Positions 23,669 through 34,469 of a stretch of 64,000 nucleotides of DNA are shown in pieces. The translations under genes were made by a program, and so were the position numbers. The notes beneath the pieces are model-generated. The model worked only from the letters and a program-made list of their open reading frames with translations, did no database searches and was not told where the DNA came from. Origin of the DNA: Mallotus nudiflorus (Eukaryota > Streptophyta > Magnoliopsida > Malpighiales > Euphorbiaceae); contig CANTUR010000460.1 of assembly GCA_947683625.1 (NCBI GenBank), positions 1,975,001 through 2,039,000 on the forward strand, in the 5' to 3' direction. The number at the start of each line of letters is the position of its first letter. The stretch's first letter is position 1.

Positions 23669-25004
23669 CATATAAGGGGCGTTATTCCTCATTCTCTACA
23701 CTTTCAATCATGACTCAAGCATCTCTCCAATTGATGAAGAAATTCCTTAAGAGCCTTAATGGAAATAATTAGAATAACTTTCTCCCTTTTCATTGCAAGT
23801 CACTAAAATCCCTTCAGCATTTGAATATCGACAATAAATTTCAGCATGCTACTACAACTTTTTAGGATGCTAAGGACCATGTGTTCATATTCAATAGGTA
23901 AGAGTTATGCCCAGTGATTGAAGAATTTGCTGCTATTTTGGGGTGCTCATTAGACTTAACTGCCATGATTGCTCTTCCTGATATGACCATGCAATTTCCT
24001 GATAAGCTAGTAGCATTCTTTGATTTAACCCCAGATGACATCTATCTATATTCTCATAACCCTAGGACCATCGATATATCTTATCTGATTACTGTCTATG
24101 AAATTAAAAATAAGAACAGTGATGCTTGGACCAGAATTGTTGCTTTTTGTCTTTATGCACATTTTTATGCTAGTTTCATCTAATAGAAATGTTGACACAT
24201 AGATTGTGAGTATTTTAGAGTAGGTAAAAGCTAGAGTCGACCCTATGCTCATTATTCTTATTGAAACTATCATAGGACTAGACAACTTCAGAACTTAAAA
24301 TCATCTTTTGGGCAGTTTGCTTCTCCTTTAATTATGTAACTAGAATCCTTTATTGTTTTCTTTATCTTTTATTTGCCTTAACTTTTTCCTAAGTTGCCCT
24401 TTTGGGTTTTCAACTTAGCAGGCTTGCCCTATCTTTTGCCTAAGCTACCCTTTCAGATTTTCAACTCAGTGGGCTTTTTTTTATTTGCATTTGGCTACAG
24501 GAAAAGCTGAGTATGTGTATCTTTCCTACCAACCTTTTAACTTATCAACCTCATTAGCTACAGTCTCATCCATTGAAGATGAAGGATAAGCCTACTATAA
24601 ACCAATAGGCTGACTGGTTGAGGGGAATTGCAGATACTGAGATCACCTAGGTTTGCCCTTGGTGGAAATTGAAGTTTATGATCATTGAGCTATATAATCA
24701 TAGTGTTCCTATTCCTGGGCTACATTTCTCTAGCTTTTTCTCCCCTTCATGTCCTTGCTGTCAGTATGGCTACCCATAGTTCATTGTCATTTTTCTTACT
24801 GACTTTGAAGGCTTCCTTTTAAGATAGGACTTTCTGGACAAGGTTAGGAGCTTGTGGCCTCATAGGAACTTCGAGCAAAACATGCATTTGAATGCCAATG
24901 TGACTAGTGATGATAACTATAAAGCTTAGGTTATCATGCAAACTACAAAGCCACCTGGATTTGCTAAGTACAAGAGGAATCAAGTGTTGCAGGATGAATC
25001 ATAA
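23669..25004 (+). pseudogene. G2 antisense gene resembling plant DUF7745 proteins
   Basis: ATATAAGG at 23669-23676 resembles a TATA box about 40 bp before the ATG at 23710. Translation with a few stops gives HVFIFNR.ELCPVIEEFAAILG (about 23877-23945), the pattern 'F.F...ELCPT.EEF.ALLG', then ADWLRGIADTEIT.VCPWWKL (about 24612-24672) followed by a PIPGL block. These two blocks match the layout I recall for DUF7745. A likely intron ends at CTACAG (about 24502) and holds two hairpins. A relative lies in G1 on the other strand relative to pol (51400-52570). Function unknown. Confidence 0.6.
24389..24469 (-). other. Two hairpins of the pol-3' family in G2
   Basis: 24389-24418: perfect 8-bp stem CTAAGTTG / CAACTTAG, loop CCCTTTTGGGTTTT. 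24440-24469: arms CTAAGCTA / CAACTCAG, same 14-nt loop length; on minus-strand RNA all eight pairs form if G-U wobbles count. Confidence 0.7.
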
Positions 25005-25215
25005 AAGAAGAAACCAAGACATATTTAGAGTAATGATCTTATAGATCTGGTTTTTTTAAGCTTTTTATGCTTTATTATTTTTTTCCTCTAAGTACTTATG
25101 CCTTATAACAAAGATAGGATATGTAGTATTGAAACAAAAATTTCATTTCAATTTGCTTTATTAATTAGGGCCAAAATGAGTACATTTATTATATCATATG
25201 ATATAACTCCTGTTA

Positions 25216-25432
25216 TCAGCTAGTACTTTTAGATTTTCTAATTGAATATTTTTCTCTCACTTTTATTTCCTGAATTTCTGCCTAACCAGCCCTTTATGGG
25301 TTTTCTAATCAGCGGGATCACCTTTTTTCTTTTATTCCCTAATTTTTTCCTGCCAGCCCTTTGCGATTTTTTTGAATAGTGGGAATGTCCTAATTTTTTC
25401 TTGACTAGCCTTTTCAGGTTTTCTAGCTAGCG
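25216..25432 (-). other. Array of four hairpins after G2 integrase
   Basis: Arms and loops at 25216-25245, 25282-25312, about 25350-25378 (weak) and 25401-25430, spaced 53-70 bp. Loops are 14-15 nt and resemble CCCTTTTGGGTTTT. 25282-25312 pairs fully only on minus-strand RNA, using G-U wobbles. Confidence 0.65.
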
Positions 25433-25479
25433 AACTTATATTTTTTTATATTATTTTCTCTTTTTTAAAGATAATATTT

Positions 25480-26150
25480 CTTAAGATGATCCAGGTTGAT
25501 TGACTCAGTGAACTCATTCCCTTCAAGAACTGATATTTTTGCAGCTCTCTTAGGTCTAATTGACTTGACTAAATACGATCCTTCCTAATTTGGTATGAAC
25601 TTTCCTCTTAGATCAAATACTACTGCTCTAGACTATTTTAACACCATATCTCCAACTTTTGTAGTAATCTATTGCTATAACTATATGCTTATGCCCATTG
25701 GATGTTGTTGGCCTTATTTCTCTTATAATATCAATCCCCCACACTGTAAAAGGCCAAGGAGATGACAAAATATTTAGCACTATAGGAGGAAGATGGTTAA
25801 GATTTCTATAGATCTGGCACTAATGGCACTGTCTTATTGTTATGATACAATCCTTTTCCAAACTCATCCAATAATACCCTTGTTTGATTATCTTCTTAGC
25901 TAAGATCATTCCATTCATTCGAGAACAACAAGCTCATGTATGAATCTCTTTCATCACCTCTTGAGCTTCATCTTTCTTGAGACATCTGAGCTACATTCCA
26001 TTCAACATTCTTTTATGTAATACTCCAAAGTGACTCACATGATTACGTGTGAGAACACGAAGAGCATATTTCTCTTTTGAAGTTGGTCCATATGGATACT
26101 TTCCTTCCTTAATAAACCTCTGAATGTCATCAAACCATGGCTTCTCTTCA
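25480..26150 (-). pseudogene. G2 integrase with deleted catalytic core
   Basis: Zinc-binding region (about 25790-26010) and core start VWGIDIIREI and AIDYY (about 25680-25740) are present. Within a few codons the sequence jumps to the C-terminal KLGRIVFSQVN block (about 25540-25600). Compared with G1 some 550 bp are missing, including the second Asp and the Glu. This copy could not code an active integrase. Confidence 0.75.
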
Positions 26151-26154
26151 GGCC

Positions 26155-27125
26155 CTATTTGAATACCCATAGTTTGCTCTCCCCCTTAACATGGATTTTT
26201 GATTTTATGATTACTAAAGGCTTCATAGTCAATCTAGTCATATTATCCCACATCAAAGAGAGTGTTGCTAGTGCATATGCCATCTGATTATCATCTCTTG
26301 AAAAATGGATGAAGAGACATTTAGTGAAGTTTCTTATTAAAGTTTTCAAATAGTAGATATAAGGCTTCGGCTTTTCCTTTTTCACTTCCCATTCTTCATT
26401 AGCCTAACTGATGACCAACATCGAATCCCCATATACTAACAACTCTTTTGCTTTAGCTGCTATTACTACCTTCACTCCATGAATGCATGCCTTATACTTA
26501 ACCATATTATTTGTTACCATGAAATCTAACTTCTTGGCCATTGGTATGGTTTCTCCTTTTGGCGTAACAAGAATCACTCTACTCCAACTCCTTTGTTATT
26601 TACAGCCCTATTAAAATAAAGCTTCCACTCTCGATGCTCTATGACTGCTAAGTTCAAATTTGGAAACTCTAAATTCCACTATTCATCACCTTCTACTACA
26701 TTCTGAGCTAGGAATTTTAGTACTGCCCTTCTTTTGATAACCTTTGTGGTGATGTACTCTATATCAAATTTAGTCAGGAGTACGAGCCATCAAGACATTT
26801 TTCCAGTTAAAACAGATGCTTGAAATAAATATCTTAAAGGATCTATCTTTAAAATAGCTTGAACTTTATAGGATGAAAAAATAATGCCTCAATTTTCTTA
26901 TTACCCAGATAATTATTAGACATGTCATCTATACCAAATCATACTTTTCCTCATATGGTAGAAACTTCTTGCTAAGGAAACACCTCATGTTCTACTCCAT
27001 CTAGTCTTCTTGTGCTAGCATTGCCCCCATTGCATTTTCCTCTAGAGCCAAGTACAGGATTAACGACTTACCTTGCCTTAGAGGCTTCAATATAGGCAGA
27101 TTGGTAAGATATTCCTTAATCCTAT
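26155..27125 (-). pseudogene. G2 RNase H
   Basis: Frame 26155-26385 ends in HFSRDDNQMAYALATLSLMW, the Tat RNase H end (NQ.ADALA.LAS). Sequence up to 27120 still reads as RNase H and RT connection. It is contiguous with RT. Confidence 0.8.
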
Positions 27126-27129
27126 CAAA

Positions 27130-27900
27130 AGCCCTCTAACAATCATCGTTCCACTTCACAGGTTGATATTTCCTTAAAAGCTTGAAGATAGGGTCACAAA
27201 TATTAGTAAGCTTTGCAATGAAGCTACTAATATACTGCAACCTACCAATGAATCCTCTTACTTCTTTCTCTATCTTTAGCACCAGCATTTCCTGGATAGC
27301 TTTCACTTTATTTGGATCTACTTCAATTCCTTTGCTATACACTGTATGCCTTAGTAGTTTTCCTAAAGTAACCCCAAAAATGCATTTCTTTAGGTTGAGC
27401 CTTAGATTGTACTTCTCAATTCAAGCGAAGAACTTATCTAAAGCTTTAAAGTGTCCTTCTCTTGTCTCTGACTTGACCATCATGTCATCTACATATACTT
27501 CTACTTCTTTATGCATCATGTCATGGAAAAGAGCAGTAGTTGCCCTTTGATATGTTTCACCTGCATTCTTCAATCCAAAATGCATAACCTTATAACAATA
27601 CATCCCCCCATTCAGTAATGAAAGTTGTTTTGATCTTGTCCGTAACTACCATCATTATTTGATTATATCCTGAAAACCCATCCATAAAAGAATACATTAT
27701 GCTCGACACCACACTGTCCACTATCACATCAATATGACGTAAAGGAAAATCATCTTTTGGGCAAGCTTTGTTTAGATCCCTGAAATCCATACACATACTT
27801 ACTTTACCATCTTTCTTCGGTATTAATACTATGTTTGCCAACCATTGAGCATAATCTACCACTTCTAGAAAATTAGCCTGGATATGTTTAACAATTTTCT
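27130..27900 (-). pseudogene. G2 reverse transcriptase
   Basis: Three linked frames (27590-27862, 27421-27603, 27136-27342) give IVLIPKKDGKVSMCMDFRDL, KACPKDDFPL, FMDGFSGYNQI, FGLKNAGETYQR, VEVYVDDMMVKS and GRLQYISSFIAKLT. The YVDD active site is intact; the usual ASY... is replaced. The TGG-to-TAG and similar changes break the frame. Confidence 0.92.
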
Positions 27901-27943
27901 CTCTTATATTTTAAGTCCACTCTAGTCTTAGCCTGTACAGTTT

Positions 27944-28660
27944 CTATTTAATAGGTTTGATTTTTAGATAAGTTGGGATGTGATGTTCTATAATTTCCCT
28001 ATCTAAATCTGGCATATCTTCATAACTCCAAGCAAATACTACCTTCCTTTTTGTTAATATTCTCTTAAAAAATTCCTTCTCTTTAAGAGTTACATCATGT
28101 GATATAGAAATATTCTTAGGATTATCATTTATGCCCATGTTTAATAAATCTAATTGAATGGAATTAATGTCTAACATGCACATACTATCAATATTAAAAT
28201 GCACAAAACCATCATGATGGACATTATATAAGTAAGCCAAACTAGAATTCATATAATTAACCATGGAAAAAACAAAGTCTTCATCCTCATAAAGGCCGGA
28301 TGTTATCACATCAGTTTCTTCATAAAAAACATCACTAAAACTATTTCTAATGATAGTAGCTAAATCTTGGGGCAACACAACAGCTCTTCAATAGCAGTAT
28401 CACCTATCCTCTCAGCTACCTACTTCATCACTTCCTCTTTGTTATCCTCTACTAGGTTCTCCACAATCTACTCCTTAAAGATCTCAAATCTAGGAATGTC
28501 TTTTGCAGCAATATTGATAGATTCCTTATCACCTAGATAGTACTTGCCTTCCCCTGGCTTGATAAAATCCTCATTCAGCAGCCTGATTCTCCTTAAGGGC
28601 TTATTTATCTTGGCTTTTCCCTTCTTCCTTCCTCTTTTACTACTAGGTTTTGTCTCAGTG
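27944..28660 (-). pseudogene. G2 region between protease and RT
   Basis: Frame 27944-28378 carries DVTLKEKEFFKRILTKRKVV, then FAWSYEDMPDLD and IKPIKQKLYRLR, the standard block just before gypsy RT (FAW...DMPGID). 28380-28660 has no long frame but is colinear linker. Confidence 0.8.
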
Positions 28661-28664
28661 CACC

Positions 28665-29126
28665 CTAATCCCTTGGTGTCTTATGGTGCACATTTGAGGG
28701 TACCCCTCCTAGAGCATGGAACCATGGACTTCCCAAAAGCAAGGCATATGTGATAGGGGTGTCTAATACAATGAACTTAACAGTTGATTCTACATGTCCT
28801 GTTTTAATCAAAGCTTGGAATGTGCCCTCCACATTCCCGGTGCTATCATCATAGGCTCTGATTATAAGATTTGAACCTTTCAAATCATTAGCTTTCAAAC
28901 CCAAATTAGGCAGGATTTTTAATGGACACACGTTAATAGCAGAACCATCATCTACCATTGCAAAATTAATTCTCTTTCCCCTTACTTTAGTTGGGATAAA
29001 TAGCGCCTTATTATGATTTCTACCTTCTAAAGGCAAATAATCATTCGAGAATGTTATCAAGCCATGCTTCTTTTCCATAACCTTTACTACTATAGCCTTA
29101 CGTGTAGTTGCTATTTCAATACTCAT
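28665..29126 (-). pseudogene. G2 aspartic protease
   Basis: Open frame with VDDGSAINVCPLKILPNLGL, the Tat protease motif (usually VDTGSS.NVCP; here Thr is Asp), and the C-terminal LLGSPWFHALGGVPSNVHHK, near the family LLGRPWIH..GAVPSTLHQ. Substrate would be the Gag-Pol polyprotein. Confidence 0.85.
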
Positions 29127-29216
29127 ATTTGATAGAGCCTTGACAAAAGATCTTCAGTGGCTACCTGCATGCATAAATAATTCCCAAATGCTCACATTTG
29201 CCTTAGCTTTCTTGAG

Positions 29217-31570
29217 CTACTTTAAGATCAAGTCTTCTTTTTGCCCTTCCTCTACTTCTACATCCTCTTTCTCTACTCTTTCTATAACTCTCTTAATTTT
29301 CTTTTCTGCTACCTTATTATTCTTTCCACTTCTGGTGACATGGTTCATATTAGGATTATCACTCCACATATTAAAACCATTAGGGCTCTCTTCATTAGAG
29401 TCATAACAAATGTCAATAACCCTAATAATTCGATCCCTCTTTCCATCTTTCCATACTTCCATCATGCATGTTTCTTTCCCTTTCAGCTCCTCCATGTTAA
29501 GTTTACCCAAATGTTGGCTCAGTAACTCTTTAACTCCCTCTTGAGACAATTCAAAATTAAAAGGTTTGTTGTTCTTTCCTTTTATGTCATCATCTTTAAA
29601 CTCTACACCCTATCCTAAGGCCACAATCTCCTTTATTGGTATATCACTTTAAGCGGGCTTAAAGTAAAATACTCTATAGTCAAACTTGCCTGAAGGTTGC
29701 CCTAATAAACCTTCAACCCCTCTCATTAGCTGCTTAAGAGTTTCATATTCTCTCTTTTCTTCCATTGGCTTGTTATCAAACTCATCACCTTATCTTGAGG
29801 GCACAATCAATTCAAAGGGAATATCAATAGAGGGTGGCTTTGAATAGAACACCTTAAAGTCAAATTTTCCTGCGGGTTGCCCTAATAAATCTTCTACTTC
29901 TCTAGAGGCTTCAGGAGATTTCTTACTGTCTGTAAGGTTTAAGTTTTCAAAGGAGTCTAACACTTCCTCTTTGCTAACTCCTGAGTTGATCATGATGGTG
30001 GTTGGTGGTGGAACATTTTGATAGTTTGGGAAATGGTTATTCCTAGTGTTTAGGTTAGAATTGGACTTTTCTGGGGTTTGTGATTTTTTCAAAGTCTATC
30101 GGGTTTTGGATTTCATGTTTTAAGTAGATACATGTGTCTATGGAGTGGCCAGCTACTTGGTGAAATTTACAGTAGCTATTCAAGTTGTAGCCTAGAACAT
30201 TTGGGTTTGGTGGTTTGGAAAAGGTTAAGGGTCTAAGCAGGCCTTTCTAGATCAAATGGTCTAGGACTTTAGAATGTGGTTGGTTAAAATTAGAGAATCT
30301 CCTGGGTTGCTGAACTGCACACACCTCCACAGCTCGGCTAGTACTTCCCTATTGTATGCCCCTAATTGGGTAATTTCGAGTTCCTATAGTTCTAAAACTT
30401 TTCTTCTTCTCACTCTCAATCTCTTCAACTTGCAAACCATCATCATACAGGTCTATAAATATTTTGGGATTCATCATTTGTAATCTCTCAACTAAATTAG
30501 GTGACACATTACTGATTATCATTCTAACATGATCTTTCTTAGCTAACTTATTTTTCATTAATCTTGCCTTGTTCATAAATCTGGTCAAGAAATAAAAAAA
30601 AGGATTCGTTTGATTTTTGCTTAGTCAGTTCCAAATTTCTGATGGACACTTCCAAATTAGGTGACACGTTGTAATCATATTGTTTCAAAAAAGTAGTACA
30701 CAATTCTTTCCAGTTAGCCTTGACAGAATTTTCCAACCCATGATACTAGTTTACAGCCATTCCCTCTAAAGAAAGTATAAATGACCTAGTGAGCACTTCT
30801 AATGGGGCTTTAATAGTGCTCATAGCTATTGTGTACTGACTGACATGAATCCTAGAATCTCCAGTTCCATCAAACTTCTATAGCTAAGGCATTTTGAACT
30901 TCTTATATAGCTTATTACCCTCAGTTAACAGCATATCATCAAAGTCAAATGAATATCCCATGCCTTGTCCTCTAATTAGCTCTTCCATCTTGGACATTTT
31001 CTAGGTCAGTGCTTGCATTTGCTTGGACTCATGGTCTTATACCAGTTTAAGTGATTCTCTATTTTCCTTTTCTATCATGTAGTTCTTAACATCCTCAAGC
31101 TTCACATTAACAATAAGTGGGTTTCTAGCAACAGGTTGCCCCCCAGCATTATTTTCAGTAGGTGAAGCATTTGTAGCAAGTGGGATAGTTGCAATAGTAG
31201 GTGGTTGATCAATTACAGGTGATGGTATGACAACAGCAGTAGGTTACATCATTCTATATAAAGCCTATCTCAATTCATCTTGCATCATAACCCTCATGTT
31301 ATCCATCAAAGCTCCCTTGATGTCTTCTAAAGTCCAGTTCTCTCCTTGTTGTTGTTCCATTTCTATATGCTTAGTTGGAGTTGGTTCAGCTTCCAAGTAA
31401 AGCGAATTAATAGGACTCTTCTCTAGTCTATAAAGGATCTTTTTTGCTATGGCTTTAGGACTTAAATCTGTTCTTCTTAGTCTACCACCTTTCTGTCCCC
31501 AAAAACAAGAAGACTTAGATGAATCTATGATGGCTACAAAAAAAATATTAGTATGATGGATGAAATGCAT
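29217..31570 (-). pseudogene. G2 gag
   Basis: From high to low: an N-terminal frame (31265-31570); capsid-like core 30548-30736 with WKELCTTFLKQYDYN and LELTKQKSNESF (typical Tat gag); 30349-30588; a zinc-like YCKFHQVAGHSIDTC block (about 30130-30190); then a variable tail. The tail holds a ~182-bp imperfect tandem duplication (about 29625-29720 and 29807-29902, both with GTTGCCCTAATAAA). Several stops. Confidence 0.82.
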
Positions 31571-32270
31571 GTGCTATGCAACAAGTAGCAAATAACAAGT
31601 ATTAATTAAGTGTACAACATTCATCCTGCCAACCTTATTCCTCCCATACATGTGTTCAATGATGAGTCACTTTTCTTATGATTTTTTGCTGTGGCCTTTA
31701 TATCAATGGGGGATATCAAGAACTGACACACATGCCAAATCTCTCAAAGCAATATAGCATAGAAATAATATTTCTAGGTATAAAAGATTAGCCCAATCTT
31801 TATTAACCCAAATGGGCTTCTAAAGTATGGACTTGGGCCTAAATAGATAAAAATACGTCATGGCAATAAACACAAGCAATTTGAGTAATCCTAAGGGAAG
31901 TAACTAAGCCATTATATATGGTTAGGGTCCGGTGAAAAGTTAAGGTTCCCTTAGCAAGATGCCCTCCTTTAAGACTTGATTTACATGGTAAGGTCAAAGG
32001 GGCCCAGCATCCTTTGCAAACTCAAGAGAAGACTACCCCCCCTTTAGAACTTGGGTTACAGACTCTAGTCAAATGAGCTCGGTAATCTCTCTTGAATCGA
32101 GTTAAGGCTAAGAGTCATGGTTAGCTAATTTACAACTCCATGAAGCTAGTCGAATCATGGAATCATAAACTAACGCCATCGGTTAATAGGGACATGTAGA
32201 ATGAATGCAAGAATAAAATAATAATTATTAAAATAATTCTAAAGAACACACGTAGAATCAATATCTCTTA
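31571..32270. other. G2 5' untranslated region
   Basis: About 700 bp between gag and the primer site with no coding signal; C/T- and G/A-rich leader of the kind also seen in G1 (52570-53896). Confidence 0.6.
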
Positions 32271-32288
32271 TCCTTAGTGGAGTCACCA
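32271..32288 (-). other. G2 primer binding site
   Basis: The minus strand reads TGGTGACTCCACTAAGGA next to the 5' LTR, close to the TGGCGACTCC.CTGGGGA site common in Tat/Ogre elements. Confidence 0.8.
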
Positions 32289-32289
32289 C

Positions 32290-34363
32290 TATAGACGGCG
32301 GGGTTTAGCGCATACCCAAGATTTTAGTAATCGTGACACTATTTGAGCTCAAGGTTCTAGAGAACACACTAACCATTATCATAAAGACATGTCTTGGAGA
32401 TAAGGAGTCGCCACCCAGGGTAATAACTAGGACAAATAAGAATGGTGGTACTCGATTCTCTTAAAGAAAGCTAGCACCATAATCAAGAGATTCTTGAAAT
32501 GGAATACCAACTTCTTTCAGTCTTGTGTTCATTTAAATTACTTTATAAATTACTATGTTATCCTCTATTTACATGTAATTTCATATAAACCCTTATTTAA
32601 AATAATTAACACCAGGCAAACTAGTCATGAAAATACATGTAAACAATGCATTCATCACAATCCTTAGGTTAGTCTAATCTATATTGATTTTAATTAAATG
32701 ATCTAAATCTACATGTTTTAATTCTAAAGTGATCTTAATTCTATAAATTATGGAAAAGGCTTAAATTAAATGGGTTAAGTCTAAATTAATTAAATTAAGT
32801 GGGCATATGTCTAAATTAACCTAAATGGGCCTAAATTGATTTTAAAATTAAACCTAAAAATCCAATTAAAAGTCTATTTATTAAATGGGTTATAACCTAA
32901 TGTCGACTTGGGGCCCAAAACACACAAAAATCAACAAACAAACCTGAAAACATAAAAATAAAAAATAAAAACAATCAAAAAAATAAAAATCAAACATGCA
33001 ATTAAATTAATTTTTCTAAAGAACCTAATTTTAATTAGCATGCAACCTAAATTAATCTACTGACTCCATTGATTTTAATTAGGGTTTACCAAATTGCACC
33101 TAATTTACTAATTAATTTTTTAAGAATAGGAGAAAGCTAGACTTTTCATTATTCCCACTATCGGGATTATTATAAAATCTACAAAAAATAATAAAGAAAA
33201 ATAAAATTAAAATTACAACCATTGAGAAAATAAATTAAACAAATTCAAAACTAAAAAATAATAAAATAAAGTACATAGCGCAAGATAAAAATTAAATTGG
33301 GATTTTTGACATTTGGCTTTTATTAATGGATTCTCCATGGGTTTCCTTGATTCAATCACGTATTCATCACTAGAGACATGAAACATAAAGAATCAAAAAA
33401 AGAAAAAAAGATTAGAATTAATAAACAAAGAAAATAAAATAATGAAAATTAAACAAAAAACACACAGAAATAAAATAAAAATAATAAAAAGAAAATAATG
33501 ATATAAAAGAAAAGAACTAATAAAAAATAAGGAGTAAAATATGAGAAATGCTGTGCAGATACTATTTGAATGCCCCTCAGAATGAGATTTCACCATTTTA
33601 AGAAAACTGGCCTTGAGCTTTCTTGATTTCTAGACTTTTGAAAGGACGTACTTTTTTTTTGCTTTGAAAAGGTTTTTTTTTAAACCTACAATAGAAAGTT
33701 AGGTCTTTTCTTTCCTTCTGTGTTTTTTAAATCAACCCTTTTTTTTTTATTTGTAGCTAATTAGGTTTTTTCTCTCTCTTTTTTATGTTGTTCCCTCTTC
33801 TCTGCCAATCTTTTCTTTTTATATCATATTCCTAAGCTAACCACTTACATGATCATAATAGCTCTGATTCCTTCCTTCCAAAAAACAAATAGGATAAGAA
33901 TTTTAATTTTTTTTTAAAATTATGCGCATAAGAGACATGTACTAGAAGTAGAACCCTTACAAATAAATACCAAAATTAATTTATTTATTAAAAATAAATT
34001 AAATTTGGACCAATCACAGTAAAAAAATATTTTTACTAAAAATTTTTAGTGCCTTGGTATTGAAAAATGTCGATCGGCATTGTGTAATGTCAATTGGTGT
34101 TGTGTAATGCCAATTGGCATTACATAATGCCGATCAACATTGTGTAATGCTAATTTATATTATGTAATGCTGATTGGCATTACACACATTTTCAAATAGG
34201 CCCCTACAAAATTTAATTTTTTATAATTAATCCTAAAAAACATTACAATTTAGTTCTTGAAATTGCAAAACTTAACACTAGAGGTTAATTTTTGACTAAA
34301 TTTTCATCATAGAGGATTTTGTCACATTCATGCACAAATGCATCTTGAAATTGGGTGCTTACA
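32290..34363 (-). repeat. G2 5' LTR
   Basis: Starts TATAGACGGCGGGG (TG changed to TA) and ends GGGTGCTTACA. Colinear with 17713-19767. A minus-strand TATA box GATATAAAAAG lies near 33816-33826. The 20-bp palindrome array is at 34064-34183. Confidence 0.88.
34064..34183. repeat. 20-bp palindrome array in G2 5' LTR
   Basis: Six units starting at 34064, 34084, 34104, 34124, 34144 and 34164, e.g. GTAATGCCAATTGGCATTAC (perfect dyad). Period is exactly 20 bp. Confidence 0.88.
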
Positions 34364-34446
34364 TAATGCTTTCATTCCCATCACACATGATTCATATTCT
34401 TGCTTACACAATGCTTCCATTCCCATCACACATGATTCATATTCTA
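34357..34446. repeat. 45-bp tandem duplication across the G2 LTR / G1 RNase H junction
   Basis: Two copies (34357-34401, 34402-34446) each start with GCTTACA, the last bases of the G2 LTR, then G1 RNase H sequence. The second copy's CAATG is a better match to the left target copy CAATT than the first copy's TAATG, so the duplication post-dates the G2 insertion. Confidence 0.8.
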
Positions 34447-34469
34447 CTCCATTATTCATAACCCAAAAC
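34364..34469 (-). pseudogene. G1 RNase H, middle piece
   Basis: The minus strand reads MNN.VEYESCVMGM, the Tat RNase H block NN.AEYEACI.GL, twice because of the 45-bp duplication. It links the pieces at 36116 and 17712 once D1 and G2 are ignored. Confidence 0.8.

Larger units (their letters stand above)
17713..34363 (-). mobile_element. G2: Tat-type Ty3/gypsy element with two antisense accessory genes
   Basis: LTRs at 17713-19767 and 32290-34363, PBS at 32271-32288, PPT at 19768-19783, then on the minus strand gag, protease, RT, RNase H and integrase (34 to 25 kb). Between integrase and the 3' LTR are two plus-strand genes (PMD-type, DUF7745-like), hairpins and a minisatellite. Total 16.65 kb. 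Target duplication is CAATT (17708-17712) versus TAATG / CAATG after the 5' LTR. It splits the RNase H of G1. Stops and an integrase core deletion make it defective. Confidence 0.88.

Noticed and set aside
27182..27550. 122-codon plus-strand ORF
   Set aside because: Antisense shadow of G2 RT, which has clear motifs on the minus strand.
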